Source: Acidobacteriota bacterium (GTDB lineage Bacteria; Acidobacteriota; Thermoanaerobaculia; Gp7-AA8; JAHWKK01). Taken from it: a DNA stretch of 64,000 nt. Positions 10,051 through 17,561 of this stretch are shown piece after piece. The translations under genes were made by a program, and so were the position numbers. The stretch covers positions 1 through 64,000 of the forward strand of contig JAHWKK010000021.1 in NCBI GenBank assembly GCA_019347945.1, in the 5' to 3' direction. Under the pieces are notes generated by a model. The model saw only the letters and a program-made list of their open reading frames with translations, ran no database searches and had not been told where the DNA came from. Positions within the stretch are counted from its first letter, which is position 1. The number at the start of each line of letters is the position of its first letter.

Positions 10051-11492
10051 TGATCGGCTCCGATCCGTTTGAGGGGGAGACGCACCGTGAAGGTGGACCC
10101 CCGGTCAGGCTCGCTTTCGGCCTGGATCGTTCCGCGGTGCGCAACGACGATCTGGCGTGCGACCGCGAGGCCAAGCCCGGTCCCGCGCGATTTGGTCGTG
10201 AACATCGGCTCGAAGACCAACTTCAGATCTTCCTGCGTGATCCCGACACCGGTGTCGTGCACCTCGATGTCGACCGAGTCGTCCCGAGCCGTAGCCCTGA
10301 TTGTGACTTCTCCCGAGGGCATCGCATCAAGGGCGTTCATCACGAGATTCACGAGAACCTGAATCAACTGATATCGATCGACCTCGAAGATCGAGCCGTT
10401 GGTGAAGTCCTGGATCTTCAATGTGCAGCCGGAGCCGCTCAGAAGGGCCGAAGTCTCTTTTTCGAGGTCCCGCAATATCTGTGAGACCTCGAGACTGGTG
10501 AGGTCCAGCTCCGCAGGGCGGGCAAATCGGAGAATTTCCGAGGTCACTCTGACTCCACGTGCAACCGAGTACTCGATTCGTCGCGCAGCGTCTTCGAGGA
10601 GGGCGTCGCCCGCCGCCCTGCGAAGAATGACCTCCCCAAAGGGGCGGATACCCATCAGCACGTTATTGAACTCGTGAGCAATCTTTCCCGCCGTTTTGCC
10701 GAGACTGTCGAGTCTGGAAATCTCGTCGAAGCGTTCCCGAAGACGCACCTCTTCGGTGAGATCCTGAAACGTGATGACGACGCCTTTCTCGGTTCTGCCG
10801 AGCGGGACCGTTCGAAAGCGAACCAGCGAGGAGCGATCGCGGCCCGTAAACTCCGTTTCGGAAAAAACTGTCCCGGGGAAACGAATCGCCTCGAGCAACC
10901 TGCAATGGTCGACCTGCTCGGGACCATGCACGAGCAGATGAAAGTCGGATCCGACGAGATCCTCCTCGGTCGCTCCGAGAATGGCAACCGCCCGCCGGTT
11001 CGCTGCGGAGCACGTTCCATCCTCGTCGAGCGCAACCACACCGTCCTGGACCGAATCGAGAACCGCTCTCGCAAGCCCCGCGGCTTCGTCCGCGCTGCGG
11101 AGCGCGGCAATTCGCTCCATGTGGGCATCACGCTGAAACAGCTCCCGATCAATCACCAACGGGAGTCGTCCGAGATCGGATCGAAGAACCCAGTCGCAGA
11201 TTCGCCCGGTTCGAATCAACCCTCTGATCAGTTCAACGTCGGTGGAATCGAGTAGCGCGATCACGGGGAGCTCGGCGAACTCGGAGAAAAGAGCGGAGAT
11301 CTCCCGGTCCGGATTCTCCAGCCCGTGCCAGTCGACCAGCGCAAGGTCGTAGCTCCCTCTCAGCCGACCGATCTGGTCGGCGCCGGAGATTCGGTCGAGA
11401 TCAACCTCGAGATCGGACTCGTCGAGACTCTTCTCGATCGCCGAGGAATCGGCCGGGCCGTTCTCTACCAGGAGGATTCGGAGAGGTCGCAC
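10047..11492 (-). CDS. Sensor histidine kinase with N-terminal receiver-like and PAS domains
   Basis: The 481-residue protein starts with a receiver-fold domain (RILLVENGPADSSAIEKSL, with an aspartate in LALVDWHG) lacking several conserved receiver residues, so it may be degenerate. A PAS domain follows (VLDSVQDGVVALDEDG, about residues 145-250), then the H-box AGKIAHEFNNVLMGI near residue 274 and an ATPase domain with VNLVMNALDAMPSG, HDTGVGI and GTGLGLAVARQIV. It is encoded between a fatty acid desaturase gene (26 bases upstream) and a second kinase (4-base overlap), all on one strand. The cytosolic architecture suggests it reads an internal or relayed signal. Confidence 0.88.
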   Translation of the reverse strand: MRPLRILLVENGPADSSAIEKSLDESDLEVDLDRISGADQIGRLRGSYDLALVDWHGLENPDREISALFSEFAELPVIALLDSTDVELIRGLIRTGRICDWVLRSDLGRLPLVIDRELFQRDAHMERIAALRSADEAAGLARAVLDSVQDGVVALDEDGTCSAANRRAVAILGATEEDLVGSDFHLLVHGPEQVDHCRLLEAIRFPGTVFSETEFTGRDRSSLVRFRTVPLGRTEKGVVITFQDLTEEVRLRERFDEISRLDSLGKTAGKIAHEFNNVLMGIRPFGEVILRRAAGDALLEDAARRIEYSVARGVRVTSEILRFARPAELDLTSLEVSQILRDLEKETSALLSGSGCTLKIQDFTNGSIFEVDRYQLIQVLVNLVMNALDAMPSGEVTIRATARDDSVDIEVHDTGVGITQEDLKLVFEPMFTTKSRGTGLGLAVARQIVVAHRGTIQAESEPDRGSTFTVRLPLKRIGADQ

Positions 11493-11518
11493 GGGTTATG
11501 AGCCCAGTATGGCAGGTG

Positions 11519-12508
11519 TCAGCTCTGGTCGGCCAGCTCCAGCTCTCTCTGTGCCGGACTCCCCCCCCAGTTCGTATGCGGTGGCCGGTTCAGGACGATG
11601 TAGTTCCAGAAAAGCCTGGAGTAAGTCGTCGGTTTCATCCCGTGGCTCTCGTACCAGGGCGCCAGCAGCCGCTGCAGTCTCGGCAGGTTGTAGAGGGGCA
11701 CGCCCGGAAAGTAATGATGTTCGAGGTGATAATTCGAGCAGAGATACACCACATCCCAGAACCGCGATCCTCGAACCAGCGTCGCCCATTTCTCCGGCTC
11801 TTCGGCCACGATGTCGTAATGCTGGCCGAGGCGGTTGAGAGCAAAGGCAAAGGGGAAGACGAAAAAGTAAGGGACGATCCAGGCCTTGAAGCTGACCCAC
11901 CACCCGAGGCTCATACCGAGCAGCGCAATCACGAGCACGTGGATGAGGATCGTCAGAATCCTCTCATTTCGGATTTTCCGCTGCATATCCGGCGGATAGG
12001 TCGCGGTCTCCTTCGCAGCCGCCCGAAAATAGATGAGGAACAGTGCGGGGGTGAAATAGAGGAGCTTGAGCCATCGCGCGTTGATCTTAGGCGAGAGGTG
12101 ATGTCTTTTCGGATCGTTCTCGGCCGAACCGAGCTCCGCGTGATGGTCCAGATGCCATCGTGTGAACTGCGTAGCGGAGATTCCGCTGGGGACCGCGTAC
12201 AGCCAGCCGAGCCAGCGACTGAGCCGGTCGTTTCTGACGGGCAGCACGGTGGAATGAACGACCTCGTGCAACAGGATCGTGAAATTGAACAGCGCGAATC
12301 CGGCGATCACCGAGAACGGCAGCCAGAAATACCACGGCTGGACGAGGGCGGCGCCGATCACCCCGATGAGCAGCGCGATCACCAGGCCCGCGACGACCAT
12401 GAAATGCTTCCCTCCGCTCCGCTCGTGGAGCTCCCGCACCACCTCGAGGGGAAGCTCCCGCCCGAGACTGTTTCGCATGGTGACCGTATGTTCGGCGTAG
12501 TGGCCCAT
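11519..12508 (-). CDS. Membrane fatty acid desaturase
   Basis: The 329-residue integral membrane di-iron enzyme shows all three histidine boxes of acyl-lipid/acyl-CoA desaturases: HEVVH, HLDHH and HLEHH. Hydrophobic segments flank the boxes (VAGLVIALLIGVIGAALV; WIVPYFFVFPFAFAL). The product would introduce a double bond into membrane acyl chains; a carotenoid ketolase/hydroxylase-type relative cannot be fully excluded. The gene heads a same-strand run with two histidine kinases, hinting at control of membrane composition by those sensors (inference). A -10-like TTAGAC sits eight bases before the ATG. Confidence 0.86.
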   Translation of the reverse strand: MGHYAEHTVTMRNSLGRELPLEVVRELHERSGGKHFMVVAGLVIALLIGVIGAALVQPWYFWLPFSVIAGFALFNFTILLHEVVHSTVLPVRNDRLSRWLGWLYAVPSGISATQFTRWHLDHHAELGSAENDPKRHHLSPKINARWLKLLYFTPALFLIYFRAAAKETATYPPDMQRKIRNERILTILIHVLVIALLGMSLGWWVSFKAWIVPYFFVFPFAFALNRLGQHYDIVAEEPEKWATLVRGSRFWDVVYLCSNYHLEHHYFPGVPLYNLPRLQRLLAPWYESHGMKPTTYSRLFWNYIVLNRPPHTNWGGSPAQRELELADQS

Positions 12509-12516
12509 TCGTCCCG

Positions 12517-12522
12517 GTCTAA
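12517..12522 (-). promoter_or_regulatory. -10-like element for the desaturase gene
   Basis: The minus strand reads TTAGAC eight bases before the desaturase ATG at 12508, and no Shine-Dalgarno sequence is present in between. This fits the leaderless arrangement seen at several other genes here. The hexamer is weak (three consensus matches) and no -35 is obvious. Confidence 0.35.
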
Positions 12523-12621
12523 CGCGTCGAGAACGACCGAAATTTTCGCCGGGCCTCCCTGCTCTTCCCTTCCGTTCCGCGCGCCGCCCGCCCTACCGGA
12601 TAGAATTCGCTCCGCGAAGCG

Positions 12622-13566
12622 ATGCTCGTCATTCAGGATCCATTCAGAGAAACGGACCTTCCGCACGATTGCGTCTCGACGGTCGGCAATTTCGACGGGA
12701 TCCACGTCGGACACCAGCAGATCGTCGAGCGTGTCGTCCGGCTGGCACGCGAAGCCTCCGTTCCGCCGGTGGTCATTACGTTCGACCCGCATCCGCTCGC
12801 AATCATTTCTCCCGATCGCGTTCCGCCACGGATTCTCACGACGGCGCAGAAAGCCGAAATTCTCGAAGGGATGGGAGTCGAGGCTCTTCTCGTGATTCCA
12901 TTCACACCCGAGCTTTCCAGGATGCATGCCGCCGATTTCGCGAAGGAGCTGTTCGTCGATGCGCTGAAGATCAGGCATCTTCTGGTCGGGAGAGATTTCC
13001 ATTTCGGTGCCGGCCGGAAGGGGGATGTCGCGCTGCTCGAGTCGATGGGAAAAGACCACGGATTCGAGGTTACGCCCATCGACGACGTTACAGTCCGAGG
13101 AATCCGGGTTTCCAGCTCGATCGTCCGGGATGCGATTCGGAAGGGAGCATTGCACGTCGTCCGCCTCGCCCTCGGTCGCGATCATTTCATCGATGGGGTG
13201 GTCGAGACGGGCCGGCGCCTCGGACGAAAGCTCGGCGTGCCCACGGTGAACCTCGCTCCCGACAATGAGCTCTTCCCGGAGTCAGGAGTTTTCGTGACCT
13301 CATCGACATTCGAATCGTTCGGTCGCGCGTTCAAAAGCGTCACGAATATCGGCGTCCGACCAACCCTTTATGAAAACTACGGAAGAACGATCGAGAGTCA
13401 CGTGCTCGATTTTCACGCAAACGTTTACGGCGACCGGGTCAGACTGACGTTCCATCGTCTGTTGCGCAGAGAGCGGCAGTTCGAATCCGCGCTCGAGCTC
13501 TCTGCCCAGATCCAGCAGGACATTCAGCACGCTCATCAGTTCTTCGAAGGAAGGCCTCAAATTTGA
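12622..13566 (+). CDS. ribF: Bifunctional riboflavin kinase / FAD synthetase
   Basis: The 314-residue protein converts riboflavin to FMN and then FAD. The N-terminal adenylyltransferase domain has the nucleotide site TVGNFDGIHVGHQQIVERV and the substrate segment VGRDFHFGAGRKGD, then ISSSxxR-like VSSSIVRDAIRKG. The C-terminal flavokinase barrel has GRRLGRKLGVPTVNLAP and TNIGVRPTLYENYGRTIESH. A TAGAAT hexamer at 12601-12606 could be its -10. The stop codon overlaps the lptD start (TTGA), so the two genes are probably co-translated. Confidence 0.95.
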   Translation: MLVIQDPFRETDLPHDCVSTVGNFDGIHVGHQQIVERVVRLAREASVPPVVITFDPHPLAIISPDRVPPRILTTAQKAEILEGMGVEALLVIPFTPELSRMHAADFAKELFVDALKIRHLLVGRDFHFGAGRKGDVALLESMGKDHGFEVTPIDDVTVRGIRVSSSIVRDAIRKGALHVVRLALGRDHFIDGVVETGRRLGRKLGVPTVNLAPDNELFPESGVFVTSSTFESFGRAFKSVTNIGVRPTLYENYGRTIESHVLDFHANVYGDRVRLTFHRLLRRERQFESALELSAQIQQDIQHAHQFFEGRPQI

Positions 13567-15776
13567 GACTGCCAATTCCAATCACGGTGCTTTGCGTCTT
13601 CGCCGTCACCGCGGGTGCTCAGATGACCGAACAGGGGCCGTCCGCCAGATTCTACGAGACCAATCCCGATTTCACGTTCGAGTTTCCTTCGATCGAGGAG
13701 GGAGGTCAGGTCGTCATCGCGGCGGATACCCAGAGCCTCGACGACGATTACATGATTCTCGAGGGAAACGTCTCGCTCACCTATCAGGATGTGACCCTTT
13801 CGGCGGACTCGATCTCGTACAACCGGAGAACCCGGGATGCATCCGCCCGGGGACACGTCATCCTGGATCAGGGTCCGCGACGGATCACGGCTTCGCGCGC
13901 GATTTACAACTTCGACGCCCGCAGCGGCACCCTGTTCGACGCGACGGCAACCCTCGGATCGTCGGTCTGGGTCGCCGGAAAAACGATCGAAAAGCTCGAC
14001 GATTCCACCTACCGAGTCGTGGACGGGGTGTTCACATCATGCGAGCTTGGCGATCCTTCCTGGATCTTCTCGTTGGATGAGGCTCTCATCGAAGTCGAAG
14101 GTTATGCGCGTCTCCGGGATATCTCGTTCCGCGCCGGAGGGGTTCCGATCATCAGACTGCCGTACATCATCTGGCCGACGAAGCGGGAGCGGGCGCGCGG
14201 ATTTCTGATCCCCAAGCCAGGCTATTCGTCACGCTTCGGCGCGTATCTCCAGAATGCCTATTTCCTTCCATTCAACGAGTGGTCGGACGTCACGCTCAGA
14301 GCCGATCTCTACAGTTCGGGAGTCCTGGCGACCGGCGTTCAGGCGAACTACGTCCCGACGGCAAACACGGACGGGACTCTCGATGTCTTCACAGTCTACG
14401 ATTCCGACACCAACGAGCTCGAGTGGAAGTACGACTACCGACATACGCAGGAGAACCTGCCGGGAGGGTTCAGGGGGGTCATAGACATCAAGGACTACTC
14501 CGACCTCCCCTTCTTTCAGAGATTCGAGCGCGATTTCGACCTCAATACGATCTCGAATATTTACTCGGCGGCCTATCTCACTCGCAACACACCAACCTGG
14601 TCGCTCAACATACGGGCCGACCGCCGCGAGCACTTTCTGGGCCTGTCGGACGTTCAGATCTTCGAGCAGCTGCCGGCCCTGCAGTTGAGGCTCTATCCGA
14701 AAAGAGTGCCCGGAACGCCGCTCTATTTTTCGCTGGACTCCTCTGCCTCGCATCTTCGAACATCCGGCAGCGTGACGCGCAGCGCCGAGTACTTTCGGAC
14801 CGACCTCTTCCCGAAGCTCTCTCTGCAGCTTTCAACTCCCTCGTGGATCTCGGTGAATCCGGAGATTTCCTTCCGTCAGACCGACTACACCAAGAGTCAG
14901 GATCCTCTGACGGGATCGATCGTGGATGAATCTCTATCGCGAAGCTCCGGCCAGGCGAGCATCGACGTCACCGGTCCGAGTTTTTCGAAGGTCTTCGACA
15001 TGACCATCGGCGAATTCACCCGCTTCAAGCACATCATCGAACCGAGGGTGCGATACCGCTACATCACCGACGTCGAGGGTCAGGACCGCGTCATTCGCTT
15101 CGACACGGTCGACTCGCTCGCTCTACCGCTGGTTTCCCAGACGATCGAGTATTCACTGACACAAAGGCTGCTCGCAAAGTCCGACGAGGGTGGCGGCTCG
15201 GCACGGGAGGTTCTCAGTTTCGCAATCGAGCAGTCCCAGGCGATCAGCGAACCGTTTCGGATCTCTGACGGCGAGGAGCAGTTCTTCAGTCCGCTCCGTG
15301 CCTCGCTCCGGTTCAACCCCTACCGCTCCGTTCGCGTCGAAGCAACCGCGGCGATGTCGAATCAGAACGACTATGTCGAACGAGCCAATGTGTCCGCCTA
15401 TCTCTCAGGGGCGAAGTCGTATCTGCAGACGACCCTCTTCTCCACATTCTCTCGGCCGGGATCGATCCTCGAGGATTCGAGCCAGATCCGTATCGCGACC
15501 GGCAGTCCCCTCTGGGGCGAAAAGCTCCGGGGTGATGTCCAGATCAACTGGGACATCACGGAAGGCACTCTCCTCGAGCAGCGCTATCTCCTCGGTTACA
15601 CCGCCTCCTGCTACACTTTCGCCTTCGAGTACCGGGACTTTCAGGAGTTCAGTACCGTGCTCACCCCGGTGCCCTCTCTCGACGTTCGCAGGACTCGCGA
15701 CTATCAGATATCGATCAGCCTGAAGAACGTCGGCACCTTCGTCGACTTCCGCGGCTCGTTCGATCGAACCTTCTAA
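13563..15776 (+). CDS. lptD: LPS-assembly outer membrane protein LptD-like
   Basis: The 737-residue product has a signal peptide (cleavage probably after VTAGA), an N-terminal OstA/LptA-like beta-taco (DADSISYNRRTRDASARGHV-type repeats, roughly residues 50-150) and a long C-terminal beta-barrel ending in an aromatic residue. Single cysteines in VFTSCELGDPSW and YTASCYTFAFEY occupy the positions of the LptD disulfide partners. It would insert lipopolysaccharide at the cell surface. The start is TTG inside a TTGA overlap with ribF, with GAAGGAAGG seven bases upstream. The stop TAA is part of the next gene's AAGGAG ribosome site. Confidence 0.88.
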   Translation: MRLPIPITVLCVFAVTAGAQMTEQGPSARFYETNPDFTFEFPSIEEGGQVVIAADTQSLDDDYMILEGNVSLTYQDVTLSADSISYNRRTRDASARGHVILDQGPRRITASRAIYNFDARSGTLFDATATLGSSVWVAGKTIEKLDDSTYRVVDGVFTSCELGDPSWIFSLDEALIEVEGYARLRDISFRAGGVPIIRLPYIIWPTKRERARGFLIPKPGYSSRFGAYLQNAYFLPFNEWSDVTLRADLYSSGVLATGVQANYVPTANTDGTLDVFTVYDSDTNELEWKYDYRHTQENLPGGFRGVIDIKDYSDLPFFQRFERDFDLNTISNIYSAAYLTRNTPTWSLNIRADRREHFLGLSDVQIFEQLPALQLRLYPKRVPGTPLYFSLDSSASHLRTSGSVTRSAEYFRTDLFPKLSLQLSTPSWISVNPEISFRQTDYTKSQDPLTGSIVDESLSRSSGQASIDVTGPSFSKVFDMTIGEFTRFKHIIEPRVRYRYITDVEGQDRVIRFDTVDSLALPLVSQTIEYSLTQRLLAKSDEGGGSAREVLSFAIEQSQAISEPFRISDGEEQFFSPLRASLRFNPYRSVRVEATAAMSNQNDYVERANVSAYLSGAKSYLQTTLFSTFSRPGSILEDSSQIRIATGSPLWGEKLRGDVQINWDITEGTLLEQRYLLGYTASCYTFAFEYRDFQEFSTVLTPVPSLDVRRTRDYQISISLKNVGTFVDFRGSFDRTF

Positions 15777-15789
15777 GGAGCAACCTCTT

Positions 15790-16872
15790 TTGAACAGACG
15801 CATGAAGGGCCTGATCCTCTCCGGTGGAAAAGGGACCAGGATGAGGCCTCTGACGTTCACGTCCGCAAAGCAGCTCATTCCCGTGGCGAACAAGCCAGTC
15901 CTCCACTACGGAATCGAAGCAATCGTCGCGGCCGGGATCGAGGACATCGCAATCATCGTGTCCCCGGAGACCGGAGGGGAAATCCGCGATGCGATCGGAA
16001 ACGGAGATGCGTTCAACGCCCGGATCGAGTACATCGAGCAGGACGAGCCGAGAGGACTCGCTCATGCGGTACTGATCGCGGAAGAGTTCATGGCGGGAGA
16101 TTCGTTCGTGATGTATCTGGGCGACAATCTGCTGCAACACGGCATCTCCCTGCTGGTGGACGAGTACCGTGAGCTCGGCGTCAACTGCGAGATCCTTCTC
16201 ACCAGGGTGCCGGATCCCTCGCAGTTCGGGGTCGCCGAGCTGGGTCCGGACGGCGAAGTCGAACACCTGGTAGAGAAGCCGCGCGAGCCCAAATCGGATC
16301 TCGCCCTCGTCGGTGTTTACATGTTCGACTCCAATATTTTCGAGGCTGCCCGCTCGATCGAGCCATCATGGAGAAACGAGCTCGAGATCACCGACGCCAT
16401 CCAGTGGCTGATCGATCATGATTTTCGAGTGCACTCCCACATCGTCAAGGGATGGTGGAAAGACACCGGAAAAATCAACGACATGCTGGAGGCGAACCGA
16501 ACTGTTCTCGACACCCTCGAGCCGAGGGTCCATCAAGCTCCGGATCACGACTCCAGCATCGAGGGAAAAGTTCTCATCGATGAGAGCGCACGAGTCGAGC
16601 ATTCCGTGATCCGCGGACCGGTGATCATCGGCCCCGGCTCGGTGATCCGTGAGGCGTTCGTCGGCCCCTATACGTCGATCGGCGCCAACTGCCACATCGA
16701 AACGAGCGAGATCGAGAACTCGATCGTTCTCGAGGGCTCATCGATCATCGGGGTCGACAATCGGATCGAAGCCAGCCTCGTCGGCAGGAACGTCAGGATC
16801 GGGAGGACGAGAAGAAGACCGTGGGCTTATCGCTTCGTCCTCGGGGACAACAGCGAGGTCGGTATTCTCTGA
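15790..16872 (+). CDS. Glucose-1-phosphate thymidylyltransferase-like sugar nucleotidyltransferase (long form)
   Basis: The 360-residue protein has the nucleotidyltransferase domain (LSGGKGTRMRPLTFTSAKQL, YLGDNLLQHG, VEKPREPKSDLALVGVYMF) in the first 240 residues and a left-handed beta-helix of hexapeptide repeats after it. This is the long RmlA form found in antibiotic and glycan pathways rather than the short rhamnose-operon form. The TTG at 15790 is taken as start because AAGGAG lies nine bases upstream; the first ATG at 15802 would sit about 21 bases away. It probably supplies dTDP-sugars for surface glycans. Confidence 0.88.
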   Translation: MNRRMKGLILSGGKGTRMRPLTFTSAKQLIPVANKPVLHYGIEAIVAAGIEDIAIIVSPETGGEIRDAIGNGDAFNARIEYIEQDEPRGLAHAVLIAEEFMAGDSFVMYLGDNLLQHGISLLVDEYRELGVNCEILLTRVPDPSQFGVAELGPDGEVEHLVEKPREPKSDLALVGVYMFDSNIFEAARSIEPSWRNELEITDAIQWLIDHDFRVHSHIVKGWWKDTGKINDMLEANRTVLDTLEPRVHQAPDHDSSIEGKVLIDESARVEHSVIRGPVIIGPGSVIREAFVGPYTSIGANCHIETSEIENSIVLEGSSIIGVDNRIEASLVGRNVRIGRTRRRPWAYRFVLGDNSEVGIL

Positions 16873-17561
16873 GCAGCTCTGACGACACTCGATACGTTTT
16901 CAAGCAATCCTCCCGGAGCAGCCATCAGATCATCCTGAGGATCCTCGGAAAGCTTCACCCAAACCATGTACTCGACCTCGGAGCATGGGACGGCGCACTC
17001 GCATCTCAGATCCGAAACTTCGCCGATGTCGAGACCCTGACCGCAGTGGAAGCTAACGTCGATCAGATCGGCCGGATCGCGAAGGTCTTCGATCGAGCGA
17101 TCATCGCGGATCTCGATCGCCTCACGAGGCTTCCCCGGCCGGTCGATATGATCGTGATGGCCGACGTTCTCGAACACCTCGCCAGACCCGAGGCTCTTCT
17201 CGCTCTTGCTATTGAAGCACTCGACCATGGCGGCGCGATCGTCGTTTCGATTCCGAACATTGCGAATCTAACCAGCCGTCTCGGCCTGCTCTTCGGCCGA
17301 TTCGAATATCAGGATCGAGGAATCCTGGACCGGACTCACCTCCGCTTCTACACGCTCTCATCCGCCCGACGCCTTCTCCGGGAGGCCGGGCTTCGAATCG
17401 AAGCGGAAGAAACATCCTCGGTGCCGCTCGATCTTGCGCTTCCGTGGATGCCCTCGATCCTGCTGCGGCCGCTCGGTTGGATCACGGACGCCCTGACGCC
17501 GCTGCTTCCTCGCCTACTCGGCTACCAGTTCATCTTCGTCGCGCGCAAATTGGAACGGTAG
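16869..17561 (+). CDS. Class I SAM-dependent methyltransferase
   Basis: The 230-residue protein has a Rossmann methyltransferase core with VLDLGAWDGALASQI as motif I, DMIVMADVLEHLARPEALL as the post-motif region and SIPNIANLTSRLGLLFGRF, resembling UbiE/COQ5-like sugar or lipid methyltransferases; the substrate is unknown. No ATG, GTG or TTG lies near the natural N-terminus: the choices are GTG at 16821, inside the previous gene by 52 bases, or CTG at 16869, which overlaps the previous stop as CTGA with GAGG ten bases upstream. CTG is preferred. The 3' end overlaps the convergent YfhO-like gene by 40 bases. Confidence 0.85.
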   Translation: MSSSDDTRYVFKQSSRSSHQIILRILGKLHPNHVLDLGAWDGALASQIRNFADVETLTAVEANVDQIGRIAKVFDRAIIADLDRLTRLPRPVDMIVMADVLEHLARPEALLALAIEALDHGGAIVVSIPNIANLTSRLGLLFGRFEYQDRGILDRTHLRFYTLSSARRLLREAGLRIEAEETSSVPLDLALPWMPSILLRPLGWITDALTPLLPRLLGYQFIFVARKLER

